Positions 1-8,168 of a DNA stretch of 64,000 nucleotides are shown one piece after another (position 1 is the first letter of the stretch; each line of letters begins with the position of its first letter). The stretch lies in assembly GCA_944325825.1 (NCBI GenBank), contig CALVBP010000002.1, positions 38,680 through 102,679 of the forward strand, given 5' to 3'. The stretch comes from Candidatus Gastranaerophilales bacterium. GTDB lineage: Bacteria; Cyanobacteriota; Vampirovibrionia; Gastranaerophilales; Gastranaerophilaceae. The position numbers were made by a program, and so were the translations under genes. The notes beneath the pieces were generated by a model. The model was not told where the DNA came from and did not search any database. It saw only the letters and a program-made list of their open reading frames with translations.

Positions 1-159
1 AAAGGTAGCCGTGTTGGCAGAATAACATTCACTCTTGTTAGGACACCTTGCACCCTCGCAAACCGTATTCAAACACTTAGTTTTAAGTATTCTCCTTACG
101 GTTTTAGTTTTTTCAGTATCAATTATAGGTCGCTTTAAGTATTCCGGCAGTCTTGGCAT
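1..159 (-). CDS. lipA: Lipoyl synthase LipA, N-terminal fragment
   Basis: The frame runs off the window's left edge, leaving 53 N-terminal codons. The translation begins MPRLPEYLKRPI and contains LNTVCEGARCPNKSEC, the CX4CX5C cluster that holds the auxiliary 4Fe-4S centre of LipA, then NTATF as in lipoyl synthases. LipA is a radical-SAM enzyme that inserts sulfur into octanoyl groups on 2-oxoacid dehydrogenase and GcvH proteins. The ATG follows a strong AGGAGG (172-177) lying inside the end of the upstream kinase gene, so it is probably translated from the same mRNA as the two-component genes. The radical-SAM CxxxCxxC motif lies outside the window. Confidence 0.9.
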   Translation of the reverse strand, partial: MPRLPEYLKRPIIDTEKTKTVRRILKTKCLNTVCEGARCPNKSECYSANTATF

Positions 160-160
160 T

Positions 161-1855
161 CTATATATAAACCTCCTCTTTTATTGCAAGAGGCATATAA
201 ACTTTAACACAGAAGCCGCATTCCTCATTGGAATAAAGCCTGATTTCACCGCCCATCGCTTCCACAAGCCCTTTGACAATAAATAATCCCAGACCTGTAC
301 CCCTCGTTGTTCTTGTAGTTTTATCATCAATTCTCGTAAATTTGTCAAACAAAGTTTTTAATTTTTCTCTCGGAATAATGTCATAATCATTTTTAACACT
401 TATCACAATACGATTTTCTCTGACCTCACAATCAATCGTAATAGGCGTCTCTTCTTTGGCATATTTAATGGCGTTTTCTATTAAATTAACAAAAACCTGA
501 TCAATACGGTCATTATCCGCCATAATTTCGGCGTTACAACTTCCGGTATTATTAATAATTTCTTTATTTGAATCATTTTTAACAAGAGTTATGGCATTTT
601 CAATCACAGAACTGACCGGAAGCGGCTTTAAATCAAAATTAAGCCGTGCACCTTCAATATCCGGTATAACAAGAAGGTCTTCAATCATTCTTTTTAACCT
701 TTCAGCCTGTTTTTTTATTATTCTGAGTGATTTTTGCCGGGTTTCTTCATCAATTTCAATATCCTGTCTCAAAAGCCGTGAAGTATATCCTTGAATACTG
801 GTAAGCGGAGTTCTTAGTTCGTGGCTTACCGTATCAATCATATTGGAACGAAACTCATTTAACTGTTTTAATTCCTTATTCTTCTTTTTTAACTGAATAT
901 ACGATTTATGAATCTGATTTACCATTCTGTTAAATTCGTTGCCTAAAAATACAATCTCAAACGGTGTAAAAATATTTGTCAGCAATCTTATCCGGCGTTC
1001 GTAGTTCCCTTTAGAAATAGCTATAATGGCTTTAAACAACTGCCTTATATTTATATAAAGATAAGAAGTATAGAGCCCGACAACAAAAAACACAACAAGA
1101 ACCGTTATTATAAAAGAAAGTATAATTTTGTCCCTATTATAGTCGATAGTGTGTTTTGTAACCGCTTCTGTCGTATTAACAATGATTGTCACATCCGGAT
1201 CTGTTTTTTTAAGATAAACAAGAGGCTGATTTTTAATATCACCATAAATTACGGGTTTATTCTCCTCCAGATTATCAGGAAGCTGGTTCAAACTTTCTTT
1301 AAAAATATCTTCCGTATAGTTAATTGAAGTTAAAAGTTTTTTGTCTTCCCCCTGAAGAACATAAACTTGTCTTTTATCCTGGCTGATGGTTTTAAATATT
1401 TTTTCTTTTAAATCTTTTATATCCAAAACAGCAACCAGATAATTACCATCATCAAGTTGTTTGTCAAAAACAACAAAATTATCTTTCATATCATATGCTG
1501 TGTTATACATTTCAAGCTCAACAGAGGGAATAATTTTGAGAATTTTATAGAAAGACAAGTTTTCCTTGGCATGATTCAGATATTCTTCATCCATCTGAGG
1601 CGAGTTATAATAATCAAGGGTAGTAACAATTTGGTCAAGCTGGTTATTAACCGCACTTGTAAATATATCTACTTCTTCGGAAACAATATTTGCAATCATA
1701 ACAGCTGCAGATCTAAGCTGGGCCCTGTTTGATTGCTGGTTAACATTGTTTATAATAATTCCCGAGATTGTCATCGGAATTATTACCGCAAAAAATATTA
1801 CGATAATAATCTGTTCTGCAATTTTTAATCGTCTTTTACTAAAAAATTTAGCCAT
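161..1855 (-). CDS. Membrane sensor histidine kinase
   Basis: A 564-residue kinase. Residues about 14-37 form a first membrane helix. An extracytoplasmic sensor region of some 200 residues follows, then a second helix at about 244-268 and a HAMP-like linker at 270-325. The HisKA motif DTVSHELRTPL has the phosphoacceptor at H345. The N box (NLIENAIKYA) and the G box (RGTGLGLFIVKG) complete the ATP-binding domain. It lies 1 nt downstream of the response regulator gene, so the two are almost certainly a cognate pair, and lipA follows immediately. The sensor region matches nothing I recognise, so the stimulus is unknown. Confidence 0.93.
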   Translation of the reverse strand: MAKFFSKRRLKIAEQIIIVIFFAVIIPMTISGIIINNVNQQSNRAQLRSAAVMIANIVSEEVDIFTSAVNNQLDQIVTTLDYYNSPQMDEEYLNHAKENLSFYKILKIIPSVELEMYNTAYDMKDNFVVFDKQLDDGNYLVAVLDIKDLKEKIFKTISQDKRQVYVLQGEDKKLLTSINYTEDIFKESLNQLPDNLEENKPVIYGDIKNQPLVYLKKTDPDVTIIVNTTEAVTKHTIDYNRDKIILSFIITVLVVFFVVGLYTSYLYINIRQLFKAIIAISKGNYERRIRLLTNIFTPFEIVFLGNEFNRMVNQIHKSYIQLKKKNKELKQLNEFRSNMIDTVSHELRTPLTSIQGYTSRLLRQDIEIDEETRQKSLRIIKKQAERLKRMIEDLLVIPDIEGARLNFDLKPLPVSSVIENAITLVKNDSNKEIINNTGSCNAEIMADNDRIDQVFVNLIENAIKYAKEETPITIDCEVRENRIVISVKNDYDIIPREKLKTLFDKFTRIDDKTTRTTRGTGLGLFIVKGLVEAMGGEIRLYSNEECGFCVKVYMPLAIKEEVYI

Positions 1856-1856
1856 C

Positions 1857-2564
1857 TTATTCTCCGAAAGGAGTTAATTTATATCCGACATTAGTTACCG
1901 TATGAAGATATTTGGGATTTTTAGAATCCGGTTCAATTTTGTTTCTGAGCCCTCCAACATGCACTCTTAACATTCTTACATCTTCATCACTGTCATATCC
2001 CCAAACCTCTTCCAAAAGGGTTGCCAGAGTTACCGCCTTATTAAAGTGCTGGGTAAGACAATAAAGTATTTCAAACTCGGTAGGAGTCAGCTTAACCCGT
2101 TTATTAAGAATAATGGCTTCTAAAGTATCGGGAAGAATTTCAATATCTCCGACATCAAGAATTTCAGTTGAACCTAAATTTTCAACCTGCGGCTGATTTC
2201 TGCGTAATAATACACGGATTCTTAAAAGAACTTCTTGAACATCAAAAGGCTTTACAAGATAATCATCCGCCCCGCTGTCAAAACCGCTGGTTTTATCTCC
2301 AATAGTACCTTTTGCCGTCAGCATAAGTATAGGGACGTTTATTTTTGCCTGCCGGATATTTTTGCATACATCAAACCCGTTCATTTTCGGCATCATAACA
2401 TCAAGTAATATAAGGTCATATTTATTATTAAGAGCTTTATTAAGACCTTCCATCCCGTCTGATGCAGTATCTACAAAATATCCGCTTGAAGCAATATCAA
2501 ATTCAAGCAAATCACGGATTTCCGTATCATCATCAACAATAAGTATTCTTTTCTTTTCGCTCAT
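1857..2564 (-). CDS. OmpR/PhoB-family response regulator
   Basis: A 235-residue two-domain regulator. The receiver domain has the acidic pocket (VDDD), the phosphorylatable D55 in LILLDVMMPK, and the conserved K in LVKPFD. The C-terminal winged helix begins near residue 135 (LTPTEFEILYCL) and ends with the VRMLRVHVGGLRNKIE recognition helix and the TVTNVGYKL wing. AAGGGG lies five bases before the ATG. It is first in a leftward operon with the kinase and lipA. The target genes cannot be told from the sequence. Confidence 0.95.
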   Translation of the reverse strand: MSEKKRILIVDDDTEIRDLLEFDIASSGYFVDTASDGMEGLNKALNNKYDLILLDVMMPKMNGFDVCKNIRQAKINVPILMLTAKGTIGDKTSGFDSGADDYLVKPFDVQEVLLRIRVLLRRNQPQVENLGSTEILDVGDIEILPDTLEAIILNKRVKLTPTEFEILYCLTQHFNKAVTLATLLEEVWGYDSDEDVRMLRVHVGGLRNKIEPDSKNPKYLHTVTNVGYKLTPFGE

Positions 2565-2621
2565 TTATACCCCTTGTTTTGAAATTGTTCCGCACCCGGC
2601 CTGCAAGTTACCTGTTTTGCG

Positions 2622-2640
2622 CCCTCTCCAACGGAGAAGG
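2622..2640. repeat. CCCTCTCC hairpin, copy 1
   Basis: A short palindrome (CCCTCTCC, spacer, GGAGAAGG) in the gap upstream of the response regulator. Similar CCCTCTC/GAGAGGG hairpins occur at 45352-45375 and 54776-54804, all between genes. None is followed by a proper T-run, so they look like a small dispersed repeat rather than terminators. Confidence 0.5.
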
Positions 2641-2702
2641 TACGGCGGGAGATAACCCGTCACCTACTCATATTTTAGTGAAAATTTAATAGTTTTACAA
2701 GC

Positions 2703-3542
2703 CTAAAATTTCCCGTTCCAAAATTTTCTTAATCCTGCTTCCATCTGCTCTTCCCGTTTAAAAATGCTTAAGCCTCTGCGAGGCTCATACGGACTTTTAT
2801 ACATAAAATTATTTTGAGGGATTAAATTATTTTTATTAAGAGATTGTATCAGTCTTTTGGAAAAATCACAGCCCACTGCTTCAATAGGGTTTTTAGCCGC
2901 ATAGTTACAAATTTGTTTCAACATATCACCGTATTTTGAATGAAAATCTCTGAGATACTGGACTGAAAATGTTTTTTTAAGCTGCTTAACAAGAGTTTCT
3001 CCACCCAGCTTTTGAGTCATATTATTTAAATGGATACAGTGTGAAAACTCGTGTAAAAATGTTTCTAAGAAAAAATCTGTTGCGGAACATTTATCTCTGT
3101 ATAATTTATCTGAAATTGAATCAATATTGTCCCAGATTTCATTTTTCTCTCCGGATTGAAAGTCTTTAAAACTGTTAAAAAATATAACATTTTCCGGAAC
3201 AATCGTATTTCCTATATTACCCGCATATAATTCGGAAGGTGCAGCATTGCAAAATCCAGGAGAATCTTTATCCTGAATTCTCAAGTTATTGAAATCCTCA
3301 ACATAGATTCCATTAGGTAATGCTAAATTAAGTCTGTATTTTTTATTTAGATTTTGGATAATCTCCAGACTTTTAAATGAACACCAGGCTATTACTTTAT
3401 TGTTTTTAAAATCTGTATTAATTCCGTTTCTGGCAAATTCTTTTGAAATTTTTGAAATATTGCAATGAGCAATCTCACTTCTTATTCCGGAAGTGAGTCC
3501 TGATTTGAAACCTATATTATTTTGATTAACATGGATTTTCAT
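2703..3542 (-). CDS. Putative zincin metalloprotease with N-terminal signature
   Basis: A 279-residue protein with no signal peptide or membrane helix. LHEFSHCIHL carries the zincin motif HEFSH at residues 164-168; NPIEAVGCDF (E221) is a plausible third zinc ligand about 53 residues later. The N-terminus MKIHVNQNNIGFKSG fits the signature shared by many hypotheticals here (M-x-I then F-K-S/G). There is no clear Shine-Dalgarno. The upstream DNA motif (3555-3581, minus strand) matches that of the divergent neighbour at 3666 and of other signature genes. Apart from the zincin motif I do not recognise a family; substrate and location are unknown. Confidence 0.6.
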   Translation of the reverse strand: MKIHVNQNNIGFKSGLTSGIRSEIAHCNISKISKEFARNGINTDFKNNKVIAWCSFKSLEIIQNLNKKYRLNLALPNGIYVEDFNNLRIQDKDSPGFCNAAPSELYAGNIGNTIVPENVIFFNSFKDFQSGEKNEIWDNIDSISDKLYRDKCSATDFFLETFLHEFSHCIHLNNMTQKLGGETLVKQLKKTFSVQYLRDFHSKYGDMLKQICNYAAKNPIEAVGCDFSKRLIQSLNKNNLIPQNNFMYKSPYEPRRGLSIFKREEQMEAGLRKFWNGKF

Positions 3543-3554
3543 AAGAATATTTAT

Positions 3555-3581
3555 TTAAAACATAAAAATAAAAAATTTGCT
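3555..3581 (-). promoter_or_regulatory. Signature-gene upstream motif, copy F
   Basis: Read on the minus strand: GCAAATTTTTTATTTTTATG then TTTTAAATA, ending about 13 nt before the zincin ATG at 3542. The GCAA start and the GTTTTAA end keep the same 19-nt spacing seen at 4489-4517, 16649-16677 and 59335-59363. This is the weakest of the six listed copies in its A-tract. Confidence 0.4.
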
Positions 3582-3616
3582 TTTTATTTAGTTTTGTAAA
3601 ATTTATTTACCAGGGT

Positions 3617-3645
3617 GACAAAAAATATTTTTAGAAATTTTAATA
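3617..3645 (+). promoter_or_regulatory. Signature-gene upstream motif, copy A
   Basis: Sequence GACAAAAAATATTTTTAGAA then ATTTTAATA, about 20 nt before the ATG at 3666. It is identical at 25 of 29 positions to copy B at 4489-4517, although the downstream proteins are not evident paralogues. That suggests a promoter or activator site rather than homology by gene duplication. Confidence 0.55.
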
Positions 3646-3665
3646 CGGTAAAGGATAAGAAATAT

Positions 3666-4430
3666 ATGCAAATACAGTCAATAACTTACAACTATAAGAC
3701 AAAATTACTTAACCCTGTTTTCAAACAAAATAATGTTGCTGAAGAAAATCAATCTCCTATTGTCCCTGATTACCGGCAGGAAAGTTTTATAACCGAAATT
3801 TCCAGAAACTATGCGGTTTCCTCTCCAAATTTTTCGCCTGCACAAATAAAAAGCAGCCAAATTAGACTTATGCTGACCGATAAAAAAATCGATCCGCACT
3901 TTAGTATAGAAATTTCAAATAGCAAGCCGCAGCAGCATAAGCCGGGTGTGTTTTCTATATATAAAATGGCACTTCATGACCAGATATTTGAAGAACTTCA
4001 AAATAATCCGGAACTAAAAGAAAAAGGCTCTTATATTACACCCAATTCAAGAAAAATAAATATTGACTGTCCGCAAAAAGATTTGATTAAAACTTTAAAA
4101 ACAGTGAATGAAAAATTTGTAAAATTACAAATTGATGAAAAATATTTTAATGAAGCAAAACAGCTTGCACCGGCGGCATATTTTTTATACTTAAAAACAA
4201 ATTATGAACCGGAAGATTATCAAGACTTACCTAATAATATGTCTGTTGAAGAATATGAAAAATTAATTAATAACCTGATCTATGATGACATGATTCATTA
4301 TAATGAAGAGCTTTTGAACAATTCCAACATCCGTATTGAATTGAAAATCAACAAAGATTTCTATAATCAAAATGAGAAGGAAATTCTGGGATATTTAGAT
4401 AATATAAAAGGCTTAAAAAATGAAAATTAA
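3666..4430 (+). CDS. Hypothetical protein with N-terminal signature
   Basis: A 254-residue acidic-to-neutral protein I do not recognise. I use the ATG at 3666 because AAAGGA lies just upstream and the resulting N-terminus, MQIQSITYNYKTK followed by NPVFKQNN, matches other signature proteins. The open frame extends back to a GTG at 3615 that would swallow the upstream motif. There is no signal peptide, no membrane segment and no clear domain; the C-terminal half is charged and probably helical. The next gene (4539) starts 108 nt later with its own copy of the motif, so the two may be transcribed separately. Confidence 0.7.
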   Translation: MQIQSITYNYKTKLLNPVFKQNNVAEENQSPIVPDYRQESFITEISRNYAVSSPNFSPAQIKSSQIRLMLTDKKIDPHFSIEISNSKPQQHKPGVFSIYKMALHDQIFEELQNNPELKEKGSYITPNSRKINIDCPQKDLIKTLKTVNEKFVKLQIDEKYFNEAKQLAPAAYFLYLKTNYEPEDYQDLPNNMSVEEYEKLINNLIYDDMIHYNEELLNNSNIRIELKINKDFYNQNEKEILGYLDNIKGLKNEN

Positions 4431-4488
4431 CAGTATAAAGAAAGTACAAGGAAATAATCAATAAATTAATAATCAAACTAATAAATTT

Positions 4489-4517
4489 GGCAAAAAATAT
4501 TATTAGAGGTTTTAATA
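4489..4517 (+). promoter_or_regulatory. Signature-gene upstream motif, copy B
   Basis: Sequence GGCAAAAAATATTATTAGAG then GTTTTAATA, ending 21 nt before the ATG at 4539. It is the best reference copy for the set: G-C-A-tract, TTAGA, GGTTTTAATA. Confidence 0.55.
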
Positions 4518-4538
4518 GAAGTAACACAGGAAACATCA

Positions 4539-5936
4539 ATGCAAATAAATTCAATAAATCCAAATTATACAAATACTAAATTGAATAATAGAAGGTCTGA
4601 AAGAGTACAAAAAACAACAACTTTTGAGACGGCAGAGCTTTCCGGCTGCAAAGCAGGACGAGCAATTTTAGCGCAGAATAATATTTCTTTCAGAAATCTT
4701 GACCGGCCGGTTGAAGTTACTCACTTATACAATAAAAAAACAGAAGGTAAAGACCATCTAGACTTACCGAATATTCATGTCTACGAATTTCCGGATACAA
4801 ATTTGAAGGTAATAGTTGATACTTTGAGTACAGTAAATAAACCTTTAGCAATGGTTGAATTAGTTTCAAATAAGAATGATTATAATCCGATAAAGAGTAA
4901 TCTTATAAAATTTATGCTGAATGATAAATTGAAAAAACTCGACCCGGAAATAAAACATTTTAATGAAAATGATTATTCTATCTATTACATACCGGTTTCA
5001 AATTCAAAGTTTGAAAAATTTAATAACATTAATACCTTGATTTATAGTCCTGAATTTACAGATGAGGATTTATCAAAGGCAAAAGAAAAGCTAATAAATT
5101 ATTACTTTTCTCCCGAGTATCAAAATAATAATGTTGACTTAAATTATTTATATTCAAAAAGTAGTTTAAAAACAGACGAAGAAGTCATAGAGAACATTAA
5201 TAAAATAAATTTGGGGGAAATTAAAAATTACTATACGAATTCTTTGAAAGATGCATCCGGTGCTGTTCATATTTTTCTGTCAAAACAAGACTTTATTTCG
5301 AATAAAGGAACTATTCTTAGAAATATTAATACAAACATCCCATTGAAACTTAGCAAAAAACAGATTATTGATTATCAAAAGCAACCGTTTATTCCCAATC
5401 AACACACTGTTATAATTCAGGGACTGCCAGGGTTTATGCCACTTGACTTTAATTATCCTATTGTACTTGAATCAGAAAAAGATAGTTTAATTTCTGAGAT
5501 GGTGGAAGATATGCTTTTTTCTAACAAATACTTTATAACTACAAAAGCATATAGTAACCCCATTAACATCAAAGATTCTAAAAATATACAAACAGGATAT
5601 TATATGAAAGCCGGAGTAAATCTTGATTTTAACAGTACAATTGATTGGTCTGGTGAATTAAAAGATTTTAATGCTTATCTCCAAGATATTTGTAATTCCA
5701 ATTTACAGGCTGAGCTGACAAAAATAAAAACCCTGTATAAAGAAAATGCCCGTTATGATCGCCTTGAAAATGATGATTTATTCGACAGGTATTTATCGGA
5801 AGGTTCATTGAAAAAAATATTTTACTCATATGAACTCATTGATTCAATAACAGAAGAAGATATTAAAGAGTTTATAAATAAATATTTAATTAACCAAATA
5901 CCAATTATGCATATAAACAAGGAGTATGATGAATGA
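4539..5936 (+). CDS. M16-peptidase-like protein lacking the zinc motif
   Basis: A 465-residue protein with N-terminus MQINSINPNYTNTK and a later NNISFRN, both fitting the signature. From about residue 75 the pattern resembles an M16 (insulinase-fold) unit: LPNIHVYEFPDTNLKVIVDT is a typical opening strand, and NLGEIKNYYTNSLKDASGAV followed by HIFLS resembles the M16 closing segment. A second similar unit follows to the C-terminus. The catalytic HxxEH of M16 enzymes is absent, so if the fold is right this is a non-catalytic member, as in many M16 partner subunits. It overlaps the next gene by ATGA, implying translational coupling. Fold assignment is by eye only. Confidence 0.5.
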   Translation: MQINSINPNYTNTKLNNRRSERVQKTTTFETAELSGCKAGRAILAQNNISFRNLDRPVEVTHLYNKKTEGKDHLDLPNIHVYEFPDTNLKVIVDTLSTVNKPLAMVELVSNKNDYNPIKSNLIKFMLNDKLKKLDPEIKHFNENDYSIYYIPVSNSKFEKFNNINTLIYSPEFTDEDLSKAKEKLINYYFSPEYQNNNVDLNYLYSKSSLKTDEEVIENINKINLGEIKNYYTNSLKDASGAVHIFLSKQDFISNKGTILRNINTNIPLKLSKKQIIDYQKQPFIPNQHTVIIQGLPGFMPLDFNYPIVLESEKDSLISEMVEDMLFSNKYFITTKAYSNPINIKDSKNIQTGYYMKAGVNLDFNSTIDWSGELKDFNAYLQDICNSNLQAELTKIKTLYKENARYDRLENDDLFDRYLSEGSLKKIFYSYELIDSITEEDIKEFINKYLINQIPIMHINKEYDE

Positions 5937-6616
5937 TTCAACCAATTAAAAATAGAAATTTTACAAATCATATTCTACAGCCAATAAAGAAATTTACCTT
6001 AAAACGGAAATCTACAATTAAAAATATTCCTTTAGTTACAACTCCTTTGATTTCATACTATACAAATCCCAAATTTAATGAAAAATCTAGGCAGTCAAAA
6101 TTTCTGGAAGAGCAAGACAAAGCTCATCAACCAATTAGCGATCGAACTGAATACAATACAAGAGCTATGGAGCGGGCAGGTTATAATAAACAAGAAATTA
6201 AAAAAGCTTTAGATCAAGATGGGTATATAAAAGATGCTTCTATTCAAAAAGACTTAAGGTCTAAGAACATATCTTTTAAGAGTTCTGAAACCCAAAACAG
6301 CGAAGAACTACCTGATTATATGATGTCTTCGGAGGTGGATACGGAAGTTGCCACCTCCGACAGAATCAACATCCACAATCTTGTTGATAACCCCTCATTA
6401 CAAAAGCATATGACAATCAAGGATATTGAGCGAATGGATACGTCAATGTGTCCGGAACTTGAAGAATATATGTCAAAACCGGTAGAAGAAGTTCCTGACG
6501 GTTTAATGTCAAACATATTGGATGACCTTCCCGAAGGTTTTGAAGTAAGTGATGAAGGTTTATTTAATACACTAAAAGGCTACATGCAGCAGTTAACAGA
6601 GTGGTTAGGAGAATGA
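5933..6616 (+). CDS. Hypothetical signature protein, acidic C-terminus
   Basis: A 227-residue protein of unknown function. It starts MIQPIKNRNFTNHILQPIKK, and the F-K-S form of the signature (NISFKSS) appears unusually late, near residue 113. The N-terminal half is basic; the C-terminal half is acidic and rich in repeated short phrases (PDYMM, DGLMS, EEYMS). Its start overlaps the M16-like gene by ATGA and its stop overlaps the next gene by ATGA, so the three form a tightly coupled operon. A perfect 10-bp inverted repeat lies inside it at 6329-6360. No signal peptide or transmembrane helix. Confidence 0.65.
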   Translation: MIQPIKNRNFTNHILQPIKKFTLKRKSTIKNIPLVTTPLISYYTNPKFNEKSRQSKFLEEQDKAHQPISDRTEYNTRAMERAGYNKQEIKKALDQDGYIKDASIQKDLRSKNISFKSSETQNSEELPDYMMSSEVDTEVATSDRINIHNLVDNPSLQKHMTIKDIERMDTSMCPELEEYMSKPVEEVPDGLMSNILDDLPEGFEVSDEGLFNTLKGYMQQLTEWLGE

Positions 6617-8022
6617 TTAAAAAAATTCAAAATAAACTATTTTTTATTAAAACGCCGAGATTGAATAAACGAAAAGACAGGAATGAAATACCTACCGTTC
6701 CAGAACCTTTAGTATGTAATTCTTTTCTATATCCGGACCCGCCAAAACCTAAGGTAACAACATCATCATTATTGGATTTGTTCTTTCCGGTGAAGGCTTT
6801 AATAAAGCAGCGAGAGCAGGTAAAACAAGCTCGGTTAGAAAAAGAAAAATTAATAACCGCAGAAAGAGTTCTAATACAAGAACAGGAAAAAGAAGCAGAG
6901 CGGAAAAGGCAAATAGCCCTGGAATATCAAAAGGAATTGGAACGGCAAGCAATTATAACAAAAGAATTAGAACTACAAAAACAGCTCATAAAAACTGAGG
7001 AATTAAAATTACAACAAAAAACTACATTAGAATATGCTCCTATACGAAAGCAGCAAAAAGAATTGACACTGTCACAGCAAGCAAAAATTCAGGCAGAAAA
7101 AGCCCGTCAACGAACACGTGCTTTGAATAGAGAATTTGAGGATACACAAAAGGCTCTTAATGAGTTTACCCAACTTATTGCAAAATCTGAAGATTCGGAA
7201 CAAAAAGAGATTCTGCATAATTTTACTGAAAAGTTTAACCTGTTAAAAGCAGCTAAAGAAAAATTTTTTAAACCAATCCGCGAGTTAAAGTATAATATTG
7301 TTTCTGAAATTATGCGTGAAAAAATGATGCTAGAATTGGAGACCCAATTCACAAAAGGAGCTGCTCATTATAGACCTTGCAACCATATAAGCAGAGGAAC
7401 AGTTCCGTTTGATTTAAATTCAATCAGAGATATTATTCCGGATAATGACCATCCTTATAGAGAAGAGCTTAAAAGAATGAGTCTGCTGTTTTGCGAAAAT
7501 TCTGCAAAAATTGAACCTGCTTTAATTGATTTTAACACCCTTTCTAACCAATATTTCTCAGAAGCAGCTCAGAGTATAAATGAAATTTTTGATTTGCAAA
7601 AAGATACAACTTTAAAATGGCTTGAAAGAATACCAAAACTTGGCATTATTCCAAAAGCTTTGCGTGTTGGCGAGCAGATTCGTTTAACAAGATGTGTTAT
7701 GAAAGATTATCAGGCTGTTTCAGACAAGTACTTAACTCATGGAATTATTCCATTAATCAATAAGTATAATGGTCAATATGAAACTATCCGCAATTACGTT
7801 GATGAACACAAAAAAGGCGGCTTTTGGAATAAGAAATTTACCGAAAAAGTCTTAAACATGGTTAAAAATACTAAAAAACAGCGTTTTGAGACAAATGCAA
7901 AGATATTAAATCTTTATTCGCGAAGCGGGATGAATCTTTCCAATATATGTAAAAATATCAAAAACAAAAGTTTATTTGACCTGGCAGCTAAAACAGCCCG
8001 CACTTTTTTATCTCTCTGTTAA
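6613..8022 (+). CDS. Hypothetical coiled-coil protein
   Basis: A 469-residue protein. I choose the ATG at 6613, which overlaps the preceding stop and sits after TAGGAG; a GTG at 6601 is in frame but lies in the middle of that site. After a basic N-terminus, residues about 65-185 are a long charged coiled coil rich in E, K, Q and R. The rest is helical and globular. A mildly hydrophobic stretch near GIIPKALRVGEQ is too short for a membrane span. It is the last gene of the coupled trio with the M16-like protein and the acidic protein, suggesting a common complex. I do not recognise the family. Confidence 0.7.
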   Translation: MIKKIQNKLFFIKTPRLNKRKDRNEIPTVPEPLVCNSFLYPDPPKPKVTTSSLLDLFFPVKALIKQREQVKQARLEKEKLITAERVLIQEQEKEAERKRQIALEYQKELERQAIITKELELQKQLIKTEELKLQQKTTLEYAPIRKQQKELTLSQQAKIQAEKARQRTRALNREFEDTQKALNEFTQLIAKSEDSEQKEILHNFTEKFNLLKAAKEKFFKPIRELKYNIVSEIMREKMMLELETQFTKGAAHYRPCNHISRGTVPFDLNSIRDIIPDNDHPYREELKRMSLLFCENSAKIEPALIDFNTLSNQYFSEAAQSINEIFDLQKDTTLKWLERIPKLGIIPKALRVGEQIRLTRCVMKDYQAVSDKYLTHGIIPLINKYNGQYETIRNYVDEHKKGGFWNKKFTEKVLNMVKNTKKQRFETNAKILNLYSRSGMNLSNICKNIKNKSLFDLAAKTARTFLSLC

Positions 8023-8168
8023 GTTATGTAACTTCTAAAACCCCATATTTTACTCACTTAGTATAAGATTTCTCCAACTAAAGTATAAAATTTGAAAAAA
8101 TCATTAAAGTTTTGAAAAATTTTGCCGTTATATAGAATATAAGAAGTTCTATGTAGGAAGGAAACGGT

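Noticed and set aside
3615..3665. GTG start for the protein at 3666
   Set aside because: It would include the shared upstream motif in the coding region and has no ribosome-binding site; the ATG gives the family N-terminus.
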